NCBI GenBank assembly: GCA_964582705.1
Contig: CAZOTE010000022.1
Location: 1-30,672, forward strand
Length of the DNA: 30,672 bases
From: Alkalibacter sp964582705
GTDB lineage: Bacteria > Bacillota > Clostridia > Eubacteriales > Alkalibacteraceae
Reading direction: 5' to 3'
Below are positions 9,020 to 17,493 of the stretch, piece after piece; position 1 is the first letter of the stretch, and each line of letters begins with the position of its first letter. The notes beneath the pieces are model-generated. The model saw nothing but the letters and a program-made list of their open reading frames with translations, searched no databases and was not told where the DNA came from. A program made the translations under genes and the position numbers.

Positions 9020-10222
9020 TTGAAGAGGAAGCAGTTAAAATACATACTCAGAAACACTGTTTTTTTTATACTCTTGGTTGTTACAGTGCTCTTCATTGCA
9101 GGCAAGTACACTCAGTCTACTATTGCAGATGAGGTGTACCTGGAAGTAGGCAGTGATGAAATTCAGCTTGTCAAGTTTGACAAAAGCCAAAGAGCAGAGT
9201 TTGTCACAGACTTGTCGAAGATATCATTGAAAGAGCTGGGAAGCCACCAAATTTCATTGAAAAAATATATATTCAACGTAACTTCGACGCTGATCATTCA
9301 GGACACGATTCCTCCTGAAGGCGAGGCGAAGGATTTGACTATTTGGCTTGGAGAAGAGCTTGAAGCAAGTGACTTTGTCCATAATATAATCGACGAGACA
9401 GAGGTTTCGGCAGGCTTTTCTTCAGATCCCGATTTCGATCTCGAAGGAGACCAAAATGTCGAAATTTATCTTGAAGACCAAGGTGGCAACAGAACTAACC
9501 TAAGGGCAGCGCTAACTATTGTAGCAGATGTTGAGCCACCGGTGATAACAGGGGTACAACGAACGATAAACCTATATGCAGGAGACACTGTTGCCTACAG
9601 AACCGGGGTGGAGGTAACGGACAACAGGGATGAAGATATCGAGCTTAAGATAGACAGCTCCCAGGTAGATACTCAAAAGCCGGGAAGATACAAGTTGGTA
9701 TATTCAGCAAAAGATCGAGCGGGGAATGAGACGGTTATAGAGTCAGAGGTAATTGTAATCGAGAAAAAAATTACAGAAGAGCAGGTCTCTGCCCTAACAG
9801 GTAAAATTCTAGATAGAATACTCACAGATGGAATGAACAAGGAACAGCAGGCACGAGCTATTTACAGGTGGATCAGAGGAAATATAAGATACCAGGCTAA
9901 ACCTGCATCAGGGGACTGGCTTGGAGCTGCATATGAAGGACTTACAAGGAGAAGCGGGGACTGTTATATTTATTATGCTGTCGCTAGAGCATTTTTAACT
10001 CAAGTGGATATCGACAATATTGAGATTGTGAGAAAAGACGGAGGCCACTACTGGAACATGGTAAACTATGGTTCAGGATGGTATCATTACGATACATCTC
10101 CACGAACTACCGGAGCGGTATTCTGCCTTGTTACTGACGATGAGCTTCTTGCTTATTCTAGAGCCCATGACGATGCCTTTTTGTTCGACACCAGTTTATA
10201 TCCTGCCACACCTGATGAATAA
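9020..10222 (+). CDS. Membrane-anchored transglutaminase-like protein with Ig-like domain
   Basis: Predicted extracytoplasmic protein of 400 residues. A basic N-terminus is followed by one membrane helix (about residues 13-30). Residues about 170-245 form an Ig-like domain of the cell-surface type, with motifs VEVTDNRDE and YSAKDRAGNET. The C-terminal transglutaminase-like fold has an intact triad: Cys315 in SGDCYIYY, His343 in GGHYWNMV and Asp358 in YDTSP. Such domains act as cysteine proteases, amidases or crosslinkers on cell-wall material. I place the start at the TTG at 9020, because GGGGGAG at 9007-9013 is six bases before it; the TTG at 9002 overlaps that site. The racemase follows after 26 bases, making this the first gene of the operon. 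The substrate is unknown. Confidence 0.82.
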   Translation: MKRKQLKYILRNTVFFILLVVTVLFIAGKYTQSTIADEVYLEVGSDEIQLVKFDKSQRAEFVTDLSKISLKELGSHQISLKKYIFNVTSTLIIQDTIPPEGEAKDLTIWLGEELEASDFVHNIIDETEVSAGFSSDPDFDLEGDQNVEIYLEDQGGNRTNLRAALTIVADVEPPVITGVQRTINLYAGDTVAYRTGVEVTDNRDEDIELKIDSSQVDTQKPGRYKLVYSAKDRAGNETVIESEVIVIEKKITEEQVSALTGKILDRILTDGMNKEQQARAIYRWIRGNIRYQAKPASGDWLGAAYEGLTRRSGDCYIYYAVARAFLTQVDIDNIEIVRKDGGHYWNMVNYGSGWYHYDTSPRTTGAVFCLVTDDELLAYSRAHDDAFLFDTSLYPATPDE

Positions 10223-10248
10223 AGACTCAAAGAAAGAGGGGAATACAT

Positions 10249-10947
10249 ATGAAGACACTGGGAGTTATAGGCGGAACGGGACCTTTGGCGACTTCGTATT
10301 TTTTTGAGCGGATAGTTTTGGTAACGGATGCGAAGGCAGACCAGGATCATATCGATGTCATCTTGTACAATCGACCGTCAATGCCTGACAGAACCGGATA
10401 TATTACAGGCAAAAGCAAAGTCAGTCCTGTAGTGCCCATGATCGAGATAGGAAGCAGATTGGCAGATCAAGGGGCGGAGTATATAGCTATACCTTGTATT
10501 ACAGCACACAGCTTTTTCGACGAGCTCTCTGAAGGAATAGAGGTTCCGATAATTAATTTCCTTGAAGAGACAGGAAATCATCTAGACGAAGAGGGGATCA
10601 GAAACGTGGGGCTAATGGCTACCGACGGCACCGTAGTATCAGGGATATTTCAAAACACCTTGATGAACAAAGGCATAGAGACTATACTTCCTTCAAAAAA
10701 AGCCCAAAGCTATGTCATGGATATAATATACCGGGATATCAAGTCCGGCAGATCAGTGGATACGGATAAGCTTGAATATGTGGTTGATGAGCTTAAGGAT
10801 AAACATGTAGATGGAATAATACTAGGCTGTACAGAGCTATCCCTGTTGAAAAAAAGTTGTGCTTCAGGGCAGGAGTTCATAGATCCCCTTGAAATCGCAG
10901 CTGAAAAAGCTGTTGTTCTCTGTGGAGGAAAAGTAAAAAAACTTTGA
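10249..10947 (+). CDS. Asp/Glu-family amino acid racemase
   Basis: PLP-independent racemase of the aspartate/glutamate racemase superfamily, 232 residues, interconverting L- and D-amino acids with two cysteines. The N-terminus GVIGGTGPLATSYFFERI is typical of the aspartate racemase branch. Both cysteines are present: Cys83 in IPCITAH and Cys194 in LGCTELSLL. The residue after Cys83 is Ile, where aspartate racemases usually have Asn (CNTAH), so the amino acid may differ. It starts 26 bases after the transglutaminase gene and ends 22 bases before the amino-acid-activating enzyme, and probably supplies that enzyme with a D-amino acid. That link is inferred from the operon only. Confidence 0.85.
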   Translation: MKTLGVIGGTGPLATSYFFERIVLVTDAKADQDHIDVILYNRPSMPDRTGYITGKSKVSPVVPMIEIGSRLADQGAEYIAIPCITAHSFFDELSEGIEVPIINFLEETGNHLDEEGIRNVGLMATDGTVVSGIFQNTLMNKGIETILPSKKAQSYVMDIIYRDIKSGRSVDTDKLEYVVDELKDKHVDGIILGCTELSLLKKSCASGQEFIDPLEIAAEKAVVLCGGKVKKL

Positions 10948-10969
10948 GACATCAAGGAGGTGACATGGT

Positions 10970-12472
10970 TTGCAGATAAACATACTTGAATACCTGGAAC
11001 AGACAGTAAAGAGGCTGCCGGATAAAACGGCTTATGCCGACGAACAGGAAAAGTTGTCCTTTTTAGAAGTATACGATAGAGCAAGAGCTATCGGCAGTTA
11101 TTTATCGGGAAAGGGAGTATATAAAGAGCCCGTGGCGGTCTTCATGAAAAAACAGCCGGCAACAGCAGTCGCTTATTTTGGTGCTATATACGCAGGGTGC
11201 TTCTACGTGCCGTTAGATCAAGAAATGGGACTTAACAGGATTGAGATGATTCTGGAAAAGATGAAACCCAAAGCTGCAATATGTGACGAGTCGACAGCAG
11301 ACCTTATGAAATCGTTGAACTATAAAGGAACGATATTGTCTTATGAAGATATATCGGTTGGGAAAATAGACGAATTGGCATTGTCGTCAATCAGGGACAA
11401 CGCAATCGACGCTGACCCCATATATACGGTTTTCACCTCTGGATCTACCGGAACACCTAAGGGCGTGATTGCCAATCACCGATCGGTAATAGACTATATT
11501 GATAATTTGATGGAAGTACTTAAAGCTGACGAGGATACGGTGTTTGGGAATCAGACGCCATTTTATCTGGATGCTTCGTTAAAAGAGGTGCTTGGAACCA
11601 TAAAATGCGGAGCAACAACTTATATAATACCGAAGTCTTATTTCATGTTTCCTGTAAAGCTGGTTGAGTTCTTAAATGAGTATAAGATAAATACGGTCTG
11701 CTGGGTGGTTACCGCACTGGTTATAATATCCTCATTTAAGGTGCTTGAAAAGACCGTGCCCGAATATCTCCATACCATAGCCTTCGGAAGCGAGGTTTTT
11801 CCCATCAAGCAGTTTAATCTTTGGAGAAAGCATTTGCCTGATGCCAGGTTCATTAATCTGTACGGACCGACTGAAGCCACAGGAATGAGCTGCTACTATG
11901 AAGCAAACAGAGCTTTTGAGTTGGACGAGCCTATACCTATAGGAAAGCCCTTTAAAAATACCCAGGTGCTTCTGCTAAATGATAAGGATGAAGAGGCTGC
12001 TGGCGGAGAGCTCGGCGAGATATGCATAAGAGGAGTGGGAGTAACGCTGGGATACTACGACGACCTCGAACGAACAAGAGAAGCATACGTTCAAAACCCT
12101 ACATGCAAGGCATATCCTGAGATAATATACAGAACTGGAGATCTGGGGAGATACAATGAAAGAGGAGAGCTGATTTTTGTATCTAGAAGAGACTACCAGA
12201 TAAAGCATATGGGACACCGGATTGAACTAGGAGAAATAGAGGTGTGTGCAAACACGGTAGATGATGTTGAAAGCGCATGCTGCATTTACGATAGCCATAA
12301 AAGCAGGATTGTGCTGTTTTATACCGGCACGGCGATTGGTAAAGATATAATTGTGTACCTAAAGGAAAAGCTTCCAAGGTACATGGTGCCAAACCATATA
12401 GTAAACCTTGAAGCTCTGCCGCTGACGTCAAACGGCAAGATTGACAGGATAAAATTGGCTGATAAAATTTAA
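10970..12472 (+). CDS. dltA: DltA-like amino acid adenylating enzyme
   Basis: Cytosolic enzyme that activates an amino acid with ATP and loads it onto a carrier protein; the closest well-known relative is D-alanine:carrier ligase DltA. At 500 residues it has one adenylation domain. Motifs: TSGSTGTPKG (156-165), YGPTEATG (298-305), YRTGDLGRYNERGEL, the GHRIELGEIE hinge, and NGK with Lys490 as the catalytic C-terminal lysine. Asp201 in FYLDAS sits where adenylating enzymes bind the amino group, so an alpha-amino acid is likely. The surrounding pocket sequence differs from the usual DltA pattern, leaving specificity open. The start is TTG at 10970, nine bases after AAGGAGG (10954-10960); the nearby ATG at 10965 runs into a stop. 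The carrier gene follows after 16 bases. Confidence 0.88.
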   Translation: MQINILEYLEQTVKRLPDKTAYADEQEKLSFLEVYDRARAIGSYLSGKGVYKEPVAVFMKKQPATAVAYFGAIYAGCFYVPLDQEMGLNRIEMILEKMKPKAAICDESTADLMKSLNYKGTILSYEDISVGKIDELALSSIRDNAIDADPIYTVFTSGSTGTPKGVIANHRSVIDYIDNLMEVLKADEDTVFGNQTPFYLDASLKEVLGTIKCGATTYIIPKSYFMFPVKLVEFLNEYKINTVCWVVTALVIISSFKVLEKTVPEYLHTIAFGSEVFPIKQFNLWRKHLPDARFINLYGPTEATGMSCYYEANRAFELDEPIPIGKPFKNTQVLLLNDKDEEAAGGELGEICIRGVGVTLGYYDDLERTREAYVQNPTCKAYPEIIYRTGDLGRYNERGELIFVSRRDYQIKHMGHRIELGEIEVCANTVDDVESACCIYDSHKSRIVLFYTGTAIGKDIIVYLKEKLPRYMVPNHIVNLEALPLTSNGKIDRIKLADKI

Positions 12473-12488
12473 AAAAAGGGGTTATAAA

Positions 12489-12713
12489 ATGGAAACTTTA
12501 TTGGAAATGCTAAAAGACATGCACCCGGAAGTGGATTTTGAAAATAACGACAAACTGATAGACCAAGGCATATTAGATTCTTTTGACATAGTGTCGCTTA
12601 TTGCGGAAATAGACAACGAATACGGTGTAACCATACCACCGGAGTCAATAATACCCGAAAATTTCAATTCGGCAAAGGCATTATACGCATTAATAGAAAA
12701 ACTGGAAGACTAA
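12489..12713 (+). CDS. dltC: DltC-like carrier protein
   Basis: Small acidic carrier protein of 74 residues. Ser31 in GILDSFDIVSL is the attachment site for phosphopantetheine, to which the upstream enzyme would load its amino acid as a thioester. The DSFDIV form and the C-terminal IIPENFNSAKALYALIEKL helix match DltC-type carriers rather than fatty-acid ACP. It lies between the adenylating enzyme (16 bases) and the MBOAT gene (22 bases), the same order as a standard dlt operon but with the MBOAT moved after the carrier. It probably needs a general phosphopantetheinyl transferase from elsewhere in the genome. Confidence 0.9.
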   Translation: METLLEMLKDMHPEVDFENNDKLIDQGILDSFDIVSLIAEIDNEYGVTIPPESIIPENFNSAKALYALIEKLED

Positions 12714-12735
12714 ATAAAGATACAGGGGAAAAAAC

Positions 12736-14328
12736 ATGCTTTTTACATCTCATACCTTTGTAATATTCATATCGTTGCTTTTTTTGCTTTACTATACGAT
12801 ACCCAAAAAGTATCAGTGGAAGCTGCTGCTTGCCTTTAGCTATGTATTTTATTTTATTGCAGGACCGAAATTCTTGATATATATAATAATAACTACCGTC
12901 ACTACCTACTTGGCGGCAGTGAGAATTGGAAAGCACTACAGGCATTTAGATGCATACTTGAAAGAAAATAAACAGACGCTGACCAGGGAAGACAAAAAAG
13001 CTTACAAATCTGGAGTCAAAAAGATTCAGTGGAAGTGGCTCTTAAGCGCGCTTTTAGTTAATTTTGGGATGCTCTTTGTAATCAAGTATATTAATTTTAC
13101 GATAGCAAATATAAACTGGACCCTAGAGGTTTTTGGGTCAGGTCAGGGACTTTCATTTGTATCTATAGCTCTGCCTTTGGGCATATCATTTTACACTTTT
13201 CAATCCATGGGCTACATGATCGATGTTTATAGAGGCAAATATCCTCCTGAAAGGAATTTAGGTAAGCTTGCCCTTTTCGTATCATTTTTCCCGCAGCTTA
13301 TACAGGGACCTATAAGCCGGTTTGACGACTTGGCAAAGACGCTTTTTAAGGAGCATCAAATCGATGCCAAGAACATGTCGTTTGGCCTGCAAAGGATTTT
13401 ATGGGGATATTTTAAAAAGCTGGTGATTGCGGACAGGATTTTGGTCGCGGTCAATACGCTTATTGGAGATACTGCAGCCTTTGATGGATCTTATGTATTT
13501 GTTTTGATGGTGTTTTATACCATACAGCTTTATGCGGATTTTACCGGAGGAATAGATATAACTATCGGCATAGCGCAGGTTTTGGGCATAAAAGTGCAGG
13601 AGAATTTCTTAAGACCGGCATTTGCAAAGAACACCGCCGAATTTTGGAGGAGATGGCACATCTCCCTTGGGACATGGTTTAAGGAATACCTTTTTTATCC
13701 TATTTCTACCTGGCAGCCAATGCTAAAGTTCACCAGATATTCTAGACAGAAGTTTGGAGATAGGATTGGAAAGAGGCTCCCCGTTTATATAGCTGCTTTT
13801 GCCGTTTGGTTCACTACAGGGGCCTGGCATGGTTCAAGCTGGAATTTTATTGTTTGGGGTCTTTTGAACTTTGCAGTGTTGATGATATCGGATGAGCTAA
13901 AGCCCCTTTACGCAATGTTTCATGGAAGGTTCAATGTTGAGGGAACATTTCATCACAAGGTTTTCCAGATACTCCGAACCAATTTTTTAATGAGCGCGAT
14001 AAGGCTTCTGGACTGCTATAGGGACGTGCCAACGACATTCAGGATGTTCGGGAGCATGTTTGCGAGAGCAGATTTGAGTATTTTTACCAATGGAGGGCTT
14101 TTAGATATCGGCCTTAATGTGGAGGATTACTGGGTGCTTGCGATTGCCCTGATGGTGGTGTTTGCAGTCGCCATTGCGCAACGAAGGGGAAGCGTCAGAG
14201 AGCAGCTTTACAGCAAGCCTGCTATAGTAGGAAGAGCTGTGTTCTATCTGCTGTTTGTTGCGATAATAGTGTTCGGTGCATACGGAATTGGGTATGAATC
14301 ATCCCAATTCATATATAATCAGTTTTAG
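12736..14328 (+). CDS. dltB: MBOAT acyltransferase (DltB/AlgI type)
   Basis: Polytopic membrane O-acyltransferase, expected to move the aminoacyl group from the carrier protein across the membrane. MBOAT signatures are intact: WRRWHISLGTWFKEYLFYP with His308, and GAWHGSSWNFIVWG with the catalytic His365. The 530-residue length exceeds the roughly 400 residues of DltB and is closer to the AlgI/PatB group that O-acetylates exopolysaccharides or peptidoglycan. Extra sequence lies in a basic cytosolic loop near residues 70-100 (KENKQTLTREDKKAYKSGVKK) and in a C-terminal region of about 150 residues with further helices. The neighbouring adenylating enzyme and carrier argue for an amino-acid donor instead of acetate. 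The SGNH-like protein starts 11 bases later. Confidence 0.88.
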   Translation: MLFTSHTFVIFISLLFLLYYTIPKKYQWKLLLAFSYVFYFIAGPKFLIYIIITTVTTYLAAVRIGKHYRHLDAYLKENKQTLTREDKKAYKSGVKKIQWKWLLSALLVNFGMLFVIKYINFTIANINWTLEVFGSGQGLSFVSIALPLGISFYTFQSMGYMIDVYRGKYPPERNLGKLALFVSFFPQLIQGPISRFDDLAKTLFKEHQIDAKNMSFGLQRILWGYFKKLVIADRILVAVNTLIGDTAAFDGSYVFVLMVFYTIQLYADFTGGIDITIGIAQVLGIKVQENFLRPAFAKNTAEFWRRWHISLGTWFKEYLFYPISTWQPMLKFTRYSRQKFGDRIGKRLPVYIAAFAVWFTTGAWHGSSWNFIVWGLLNFAVLMISDELKPLYAMFHGRFNVEGTFHHKVFQILRTNFLMSAIRLLDCYRDVPTTFRMFGSMFARADLSIFTNGGLLDIGLNVEDYWVLAIALMVVFAVAIAQRRGSVREQLYSKPAIVGRAVFYLLFVAIIVFGAYGIGYESSQFIYNQF

Positions 14329-14339
14329 GAGAAGCTCTT

Positions 14340-15398
14340 ATGAAAAAATTCTTTAGCATTACGTTAACCTTTGTCATAGCCTTTGGAGGACTCGGTTTGG
14401 GGCAAAGAATTCTGATGCCCAAATATACAACAGGAATCGTTGAAGGAGCACTTATAGAGGAATACTATCACGAGAAGGCTCCCCATGACGTCATAATCAT
14501 TGGCGATTGTGAGGTTTACGAAAACATCTCTCCCATAACTCTATGGGAAGAATACGGAATAACCAGCTTTATCAGAGGAAGCGCTCAGCAGCTCATATGG
14601 CAGAGCTATTACCTCCTAGAAGAGACCTTGAAATACGAAAAGCCGGAGGTTGTCATATTCAGCGTATTGGCTATGAAATACGATCAGCCACAAAATGAGG
14701 CATATAACAGGATGACTCTTGACGGCATGAGACCATCTGTTCAGAAATTTAAATCCATCAGAGCATCGATGCTGCCGGAAGAGGATATGATAAGCTATGT
14801 TTTCCCTATTTTAAGATATCATTCCAGGTGGAGCGAGCTTAACAGTGAAGATTTCGCAGAAGCATTTAAAAGACAGCGAAGATTCCACAATGGCTACTAT
14901 ATGAGAGCGGATATCAAGCCGGTAGAGACCATACCGGAGGGAAGGGTACTGGCGAATTATGATTTCGGAGAAAATGCATATAAGTATCTGGATATGATGG
15001 TTGAGCTTTGCAAGGAAAACGACATAGAGCTTCTATTAATCAAAGCTCCGAGCCTGTACCCATTTTGGTATGATCAGTGGGAGGATCAGATGGTGGAGTA
15101 TGCTAAGAAACATGACATTGAATATATAAATTTTTTAGAACTGATTGAAGAGACGGGCATAGATTTCTCAGTTGACACCTACGATGCAGGATTGCACCTA
15201 AATGTCACAGGAGCTGAAAAGCTGTCGATGTATCTAGGCAGCTTCATTAAAGATAATTATAGATTAAAAGATTGGCGTAGCGACGGCGATCTTGCTGAGA
15301 TTTGGCAAGAAAAATGCGAATTTTACCATGGGATGAAAGCCCTCCAATATGAAGAACTTGAAAAATACGGATACCTAAAAAGCATTAAAGGAGAATAA
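14340..15398 (+). CDS. DltD/AlgJ-like SGNH-fold protein with Cys at the nucleophile position
   Basis: Membrane-anchored extracytoplasmic protein of 352 residues, probable final transferase of the operon. One N-terminal helix (about residues 4-22) anchors it. Block I reads IIIGDCEVYENISP, with Cys57 where SGNH enzymes have the nucleophile Ser. A GSAQQLIWQSYY block follows near residue 79. The C-terminal DAGLHLNVTG supplies Asp282 and His286, the likely catalytic partners. DltD and AlgJ/AlgX play this role next to their MBOAT proteins. From memory, related clostridial proteins share this GDCEVYENI block, so Cys is probably not a random change; an alignment is needed. It sits 11 bases after the MBOAT and 22 bases before the lipoprotein. 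Confidence 0.75.
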   Translation: MKKFFSITLTFVIAFGGLGLGQRILMPKYTTGIVEGALIEEYYHEKAPHDVIIIGDCEVYENISPITLWEEYGITSFIRGSAQQLIWQSYYLLEETLKYEKPEVVIFSVLAMKYDQPQNEAYNRMTLDGMRPSVQKFKSIRASMLPEEDMISYVFPILRYHSRWSELNSEDFAEAFKRQRRFHNGYYMRADIKPVETIPEGRVLANYDFGENAYKYLDMMVELCKENDIELLLIKAPSLYPFWYDQWEDQMVEYAKKHDIEYINFLELIEETGIDFSVDTYDAGLHLNVTGAEKLSMYLGSFIKDNYRLKDWRSDGDLAEIWQEKCEFYHGMKALQYEELEKYGYLKSIKGE

Positions 15399-15420
15399 AA
15401 TTAAAACGGAGGAGATAACG

Positions 15421-15960
15421 ATGAAAAAGATATTATTGTGCTTCATGCTGATTGGGATTATGGTGTTTTCCTTTGCGGCATGTTCGGATGAAGCGGTGGA
15501 TGGGAATCAAAATGAGAACGGACAAAATGGTGGCCAGCAGGACGAGGTGGAAGAAGAAACGAATTATGAGTTTGAGCACAATGGAGCGCTGATAGCAGTC
15601 AACATGGAAGCTTCTGAGGTTTTACCAAAATTAGGTGAAGAAAGAAGCTATTTTGAGGCTCCTAGCTGTGCCTTTGACGGAATCGATAAAATCTACTCTT
15701 ACGGCAGTTTCGAAGTGCACACATATCCATCAGGAGACACCGATTACGTATCTGCAATAATATTAAAGGATGACAGCGTTGTTACCTCGGAAGGTGTTTA
15801 TATTGGCGACACCAAGGATAAGGTGTTGGGTACATACGGAGAAGACTACCAGAACATGGATGGTGCTTTTGTTTATGAGCAAGGGGAAGGAAAGCTTCAA
15901 TTCATTTTTGTGGACGACATAGTTGCAGCTATTGAATACATTGCAACTGAAAGCAAATAA
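15421..15960 (+). CDS. Lipoprotein of the dlt-like operon
   Basis: Predicted lipoprotein of 179 residues. A basic start and hydrophobic stretch end in the lipobox FAAC, so Cys21 would be lipidated. An acidic, Asn/Gln-rich linker (about residues 22-48) leads to a compact domain with the patterns SYFEAPSCAFDG and VYIGDTKDKVLGTYG. I do not recognise a named family. I recall similar small lipoproteins next to this MBOAT/SGNH pair in other clostridia, which would suggest an accessory role outside the membrane, but this is not verified. It is the last gene of the operon, 22 bases after the SGNH gene and followed by a hairpin terminator. Confidence 0.8.
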   Translation: MKKILLCFMLIGIMVFSFAACSDEAVDGNQNENGQNGGQQDEVEEETNYEFEHNGALIAVNMEASEVLPKLGEERSYFEAPSCAFDGIDKIYSYGSFEVHTYPSGDTDYVSAIILKDDSVVTSEGVYIGDTKDKVLGTYGEDYQNMDGAFVYEQGEGKLQFIFVDDIVAAIEYIATESK

Positions 15961-15993
15961 GCCAGCGCTTAATATATCTCAATTATAGAATTT

Positions 15994-16026
15994 AAGAAAC
16001 CGGCATATAAATTTTGCCGGTTTCTT
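15994..16026. terminator. Hairpin between convergent operon end and MATE gene
   Basis: A 12-bp stem: AAGAAACCGGCA at 15994-16005 pairs with TGCCGGTTTCTT at 16015-16026, with a 9-base loop. It lies between the lipoprotein stop and the minus-strand MATE gene, and its last two bases overlap the MATE stop codon. The T tracts on both sides are short and interrupted, so it probably ends transcription in both directions with moderate strength. Confidence 0.7.
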
Positions 16027-17389
16027 ACGTCAGATTATTGATCCATTTACCTGATTTCAGCCTGATAAGGCTGATTATGCATTTGAATATCTCTTCAAAA
16101 ATTGCCAGAGCATAAACTAAATGGACTGGGAGCTTCCATATAAAAGCGCCTGCCAGGATAAGGGGAACGCCTACAAACCACATGGTAAAGCCTTCTATTA
16201 TCAGAGCTCTCTTTGCATCTCCACCACCGCGCAAAATTCCGACTATCAGCATTATTCCCAGAACTCTAATGAAAAACACTACGGAAATCATATACAGTAT
16301 GATCTGTGCGCTTGATCTTACCTGGCTTGATATATTGAAAAAATTAAGTATATAGGGAGAGGAAACGGCAAGTATCAATCCTAAAATAATGCTTGCCAGG
16401 ATTGATGTCGCGACCAGGTTTTTAGCATATGATTTAGTCTTTTCCATATCATCCTCTCCGATGCTGTTGCCTATCATTACCGCAGCCGCATTTGAAAGGC
16501 CGAAGGCGACCACCATGAACAGATTGTTGACCGTGTTGCATATCTGAATGCTTGCTACTGCCTGAGTGCCCATTCTTCCATAAACCGCTATATAGACGAG
16601 GCTTGCCAATCCCCAGCAAAGATCGTTGAGCACTACAGGGAGTATGGTCCTGTAGGTGTTCTTGAAATAGCTGGTGCTTATGTCTGTGAGCTCTCGGATT
16701 TTTCCAGCTAGGGGACTTTTAAATACATATATGGAAATCAAAAGTATCGTCATCTCGATAATTCTGGCAACCAAAGTAGCTGTAGCCGCCCCTGCGACGC
16801 CGAGAGCCGGGGCTCCCAACTTGCCGAATATCAATACGTAGTTGAGGATTATGTTGATAACAAGCGCTATTAGGTTTATTACAAGCGGTTGAGTTGCTTT
16901 GCCGATAGAGCGCAGGGAGAAGCTGTAGAGAAAAGTCATGCCTGTAAACCCATAGCTGAACACTGCAACTCTTAAATATCTTGAACCGGATTTTATGACT
17001 ACTGAGTCATTGCTGAAAATGGATATTATATTTTCAGCATAGAAGAAACCGATGACAGCAAATACAAAAGCAGAAGCTGCGATTGACAGGATGCCTATGC
17101 CGAGAATCCTCTTTATGTTGGTTAAGTCTTTTTTGCCCCAATATTGGGCGATAAACACGCTGCAACCTCCGCATATGCCTATGAGAAGCATGTTGAAAAA
17201 GAAGAAATACTGGTTTGCTATGCCTACGGCAGCAATCTCTATTTCGCCAAGTTTTCCTACCATGACAGTATCTATTAAATTTAGAAGGGAAGTAGTGAAG
17301 CTTTGGAGCATAACCGGCAATGCTATCATAAGCATGGTTTTTATAAATATTTTGTCATTGAGTCCCGAAAATAGTTTCAAATTAGTCAT
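16025..17389 (-). CDS. MATE family multidrug/metabolite exporter
   Basis: Cation-coupled efflux protein of the MATE family, 454 residues with about twelve helices in two similar halves. Typical features are the first-helix segment IALPVMLQSFTTSLLNLIDT, the VMVGKLGEIEIAAVGIANQ loop, and the second-half SNAAAVMIGNSIGEDD motif. Substrates in this family range from drugs and dyes to small metabolites and cannot be assigned here. I start it at 17389, because CGGAGGAT (plus-strand 17395-17400 complement) lies just before that ATG. The longer frame to 17434 adds 15 residues with no family resemblance. It is divergent from yjbQ across about 100 bases. Confidence 0.9.
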   Translation of the reverse strand: MTNLKLFSGLNDKIFIKTMLMIALPVMLQSFTTSLLNLIDTVMVGKLGEIEIAAVGIANQYFFFFNMLLIGICGGCSVFIAQYWGKKDLTNIKRILGIGILSIAASAFVFAVIGFFYAENIISIFSNDSVVIKSGSRYLRVAVFSYGFTGMTFLYSFSLRSIGKATQPLVINLIALVINIILNYVLIFGKLGAPALGVAGAATATLVARIIEMTILLISIYVFKSPLAGKIRELTDISTSYFKNTYRTILPVVLNDLCWGLASLVYIAVYGRMGTQAVASIQICNTVNNLFMVVAFGLSNAAAVMIGNSIGEDDMEKTKSYAKNLVATSILASIILGLILAVSSPYILNFFNISSQVRSSAQIILYMISVVFFIRVLGIMLIVGILRGGGDAKRALIIEGFTMWFVGVPLILAGAFIWKLPVHLVYALAIFEEIFKCIISLIRLKSGKWINNLT

Positions 17390-17455
17390 TTTATCCTCCG
17401 TTGGGCTTGAATCGCCTCTTGTGGCAAGTATCATGATATTATATAAGTAGGTCTT

Positions 17456-17474
17456 TGTAAACAGAAATGTAAAC
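17456..17474. repeat. TGTAAAC direct repeat in the MATE/yjbQ divergent region
   Basis: TGTAAAC occurs at 17456-17462 and 17468-17474, 12 bases apart, just upstream of yjbQ and between divergent genes. It may be a pair of regulator half-sites. Possible only. Confidence 0.25.
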
Positions 17475-17493
17475 TATGGAAAAGGGTGAAAAA

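Noticed and set aside
16121..16315. 64-codon plus-strand frame in the MATE gene
   Set aside because: Antisense shadow of a well-supported exporter gene.
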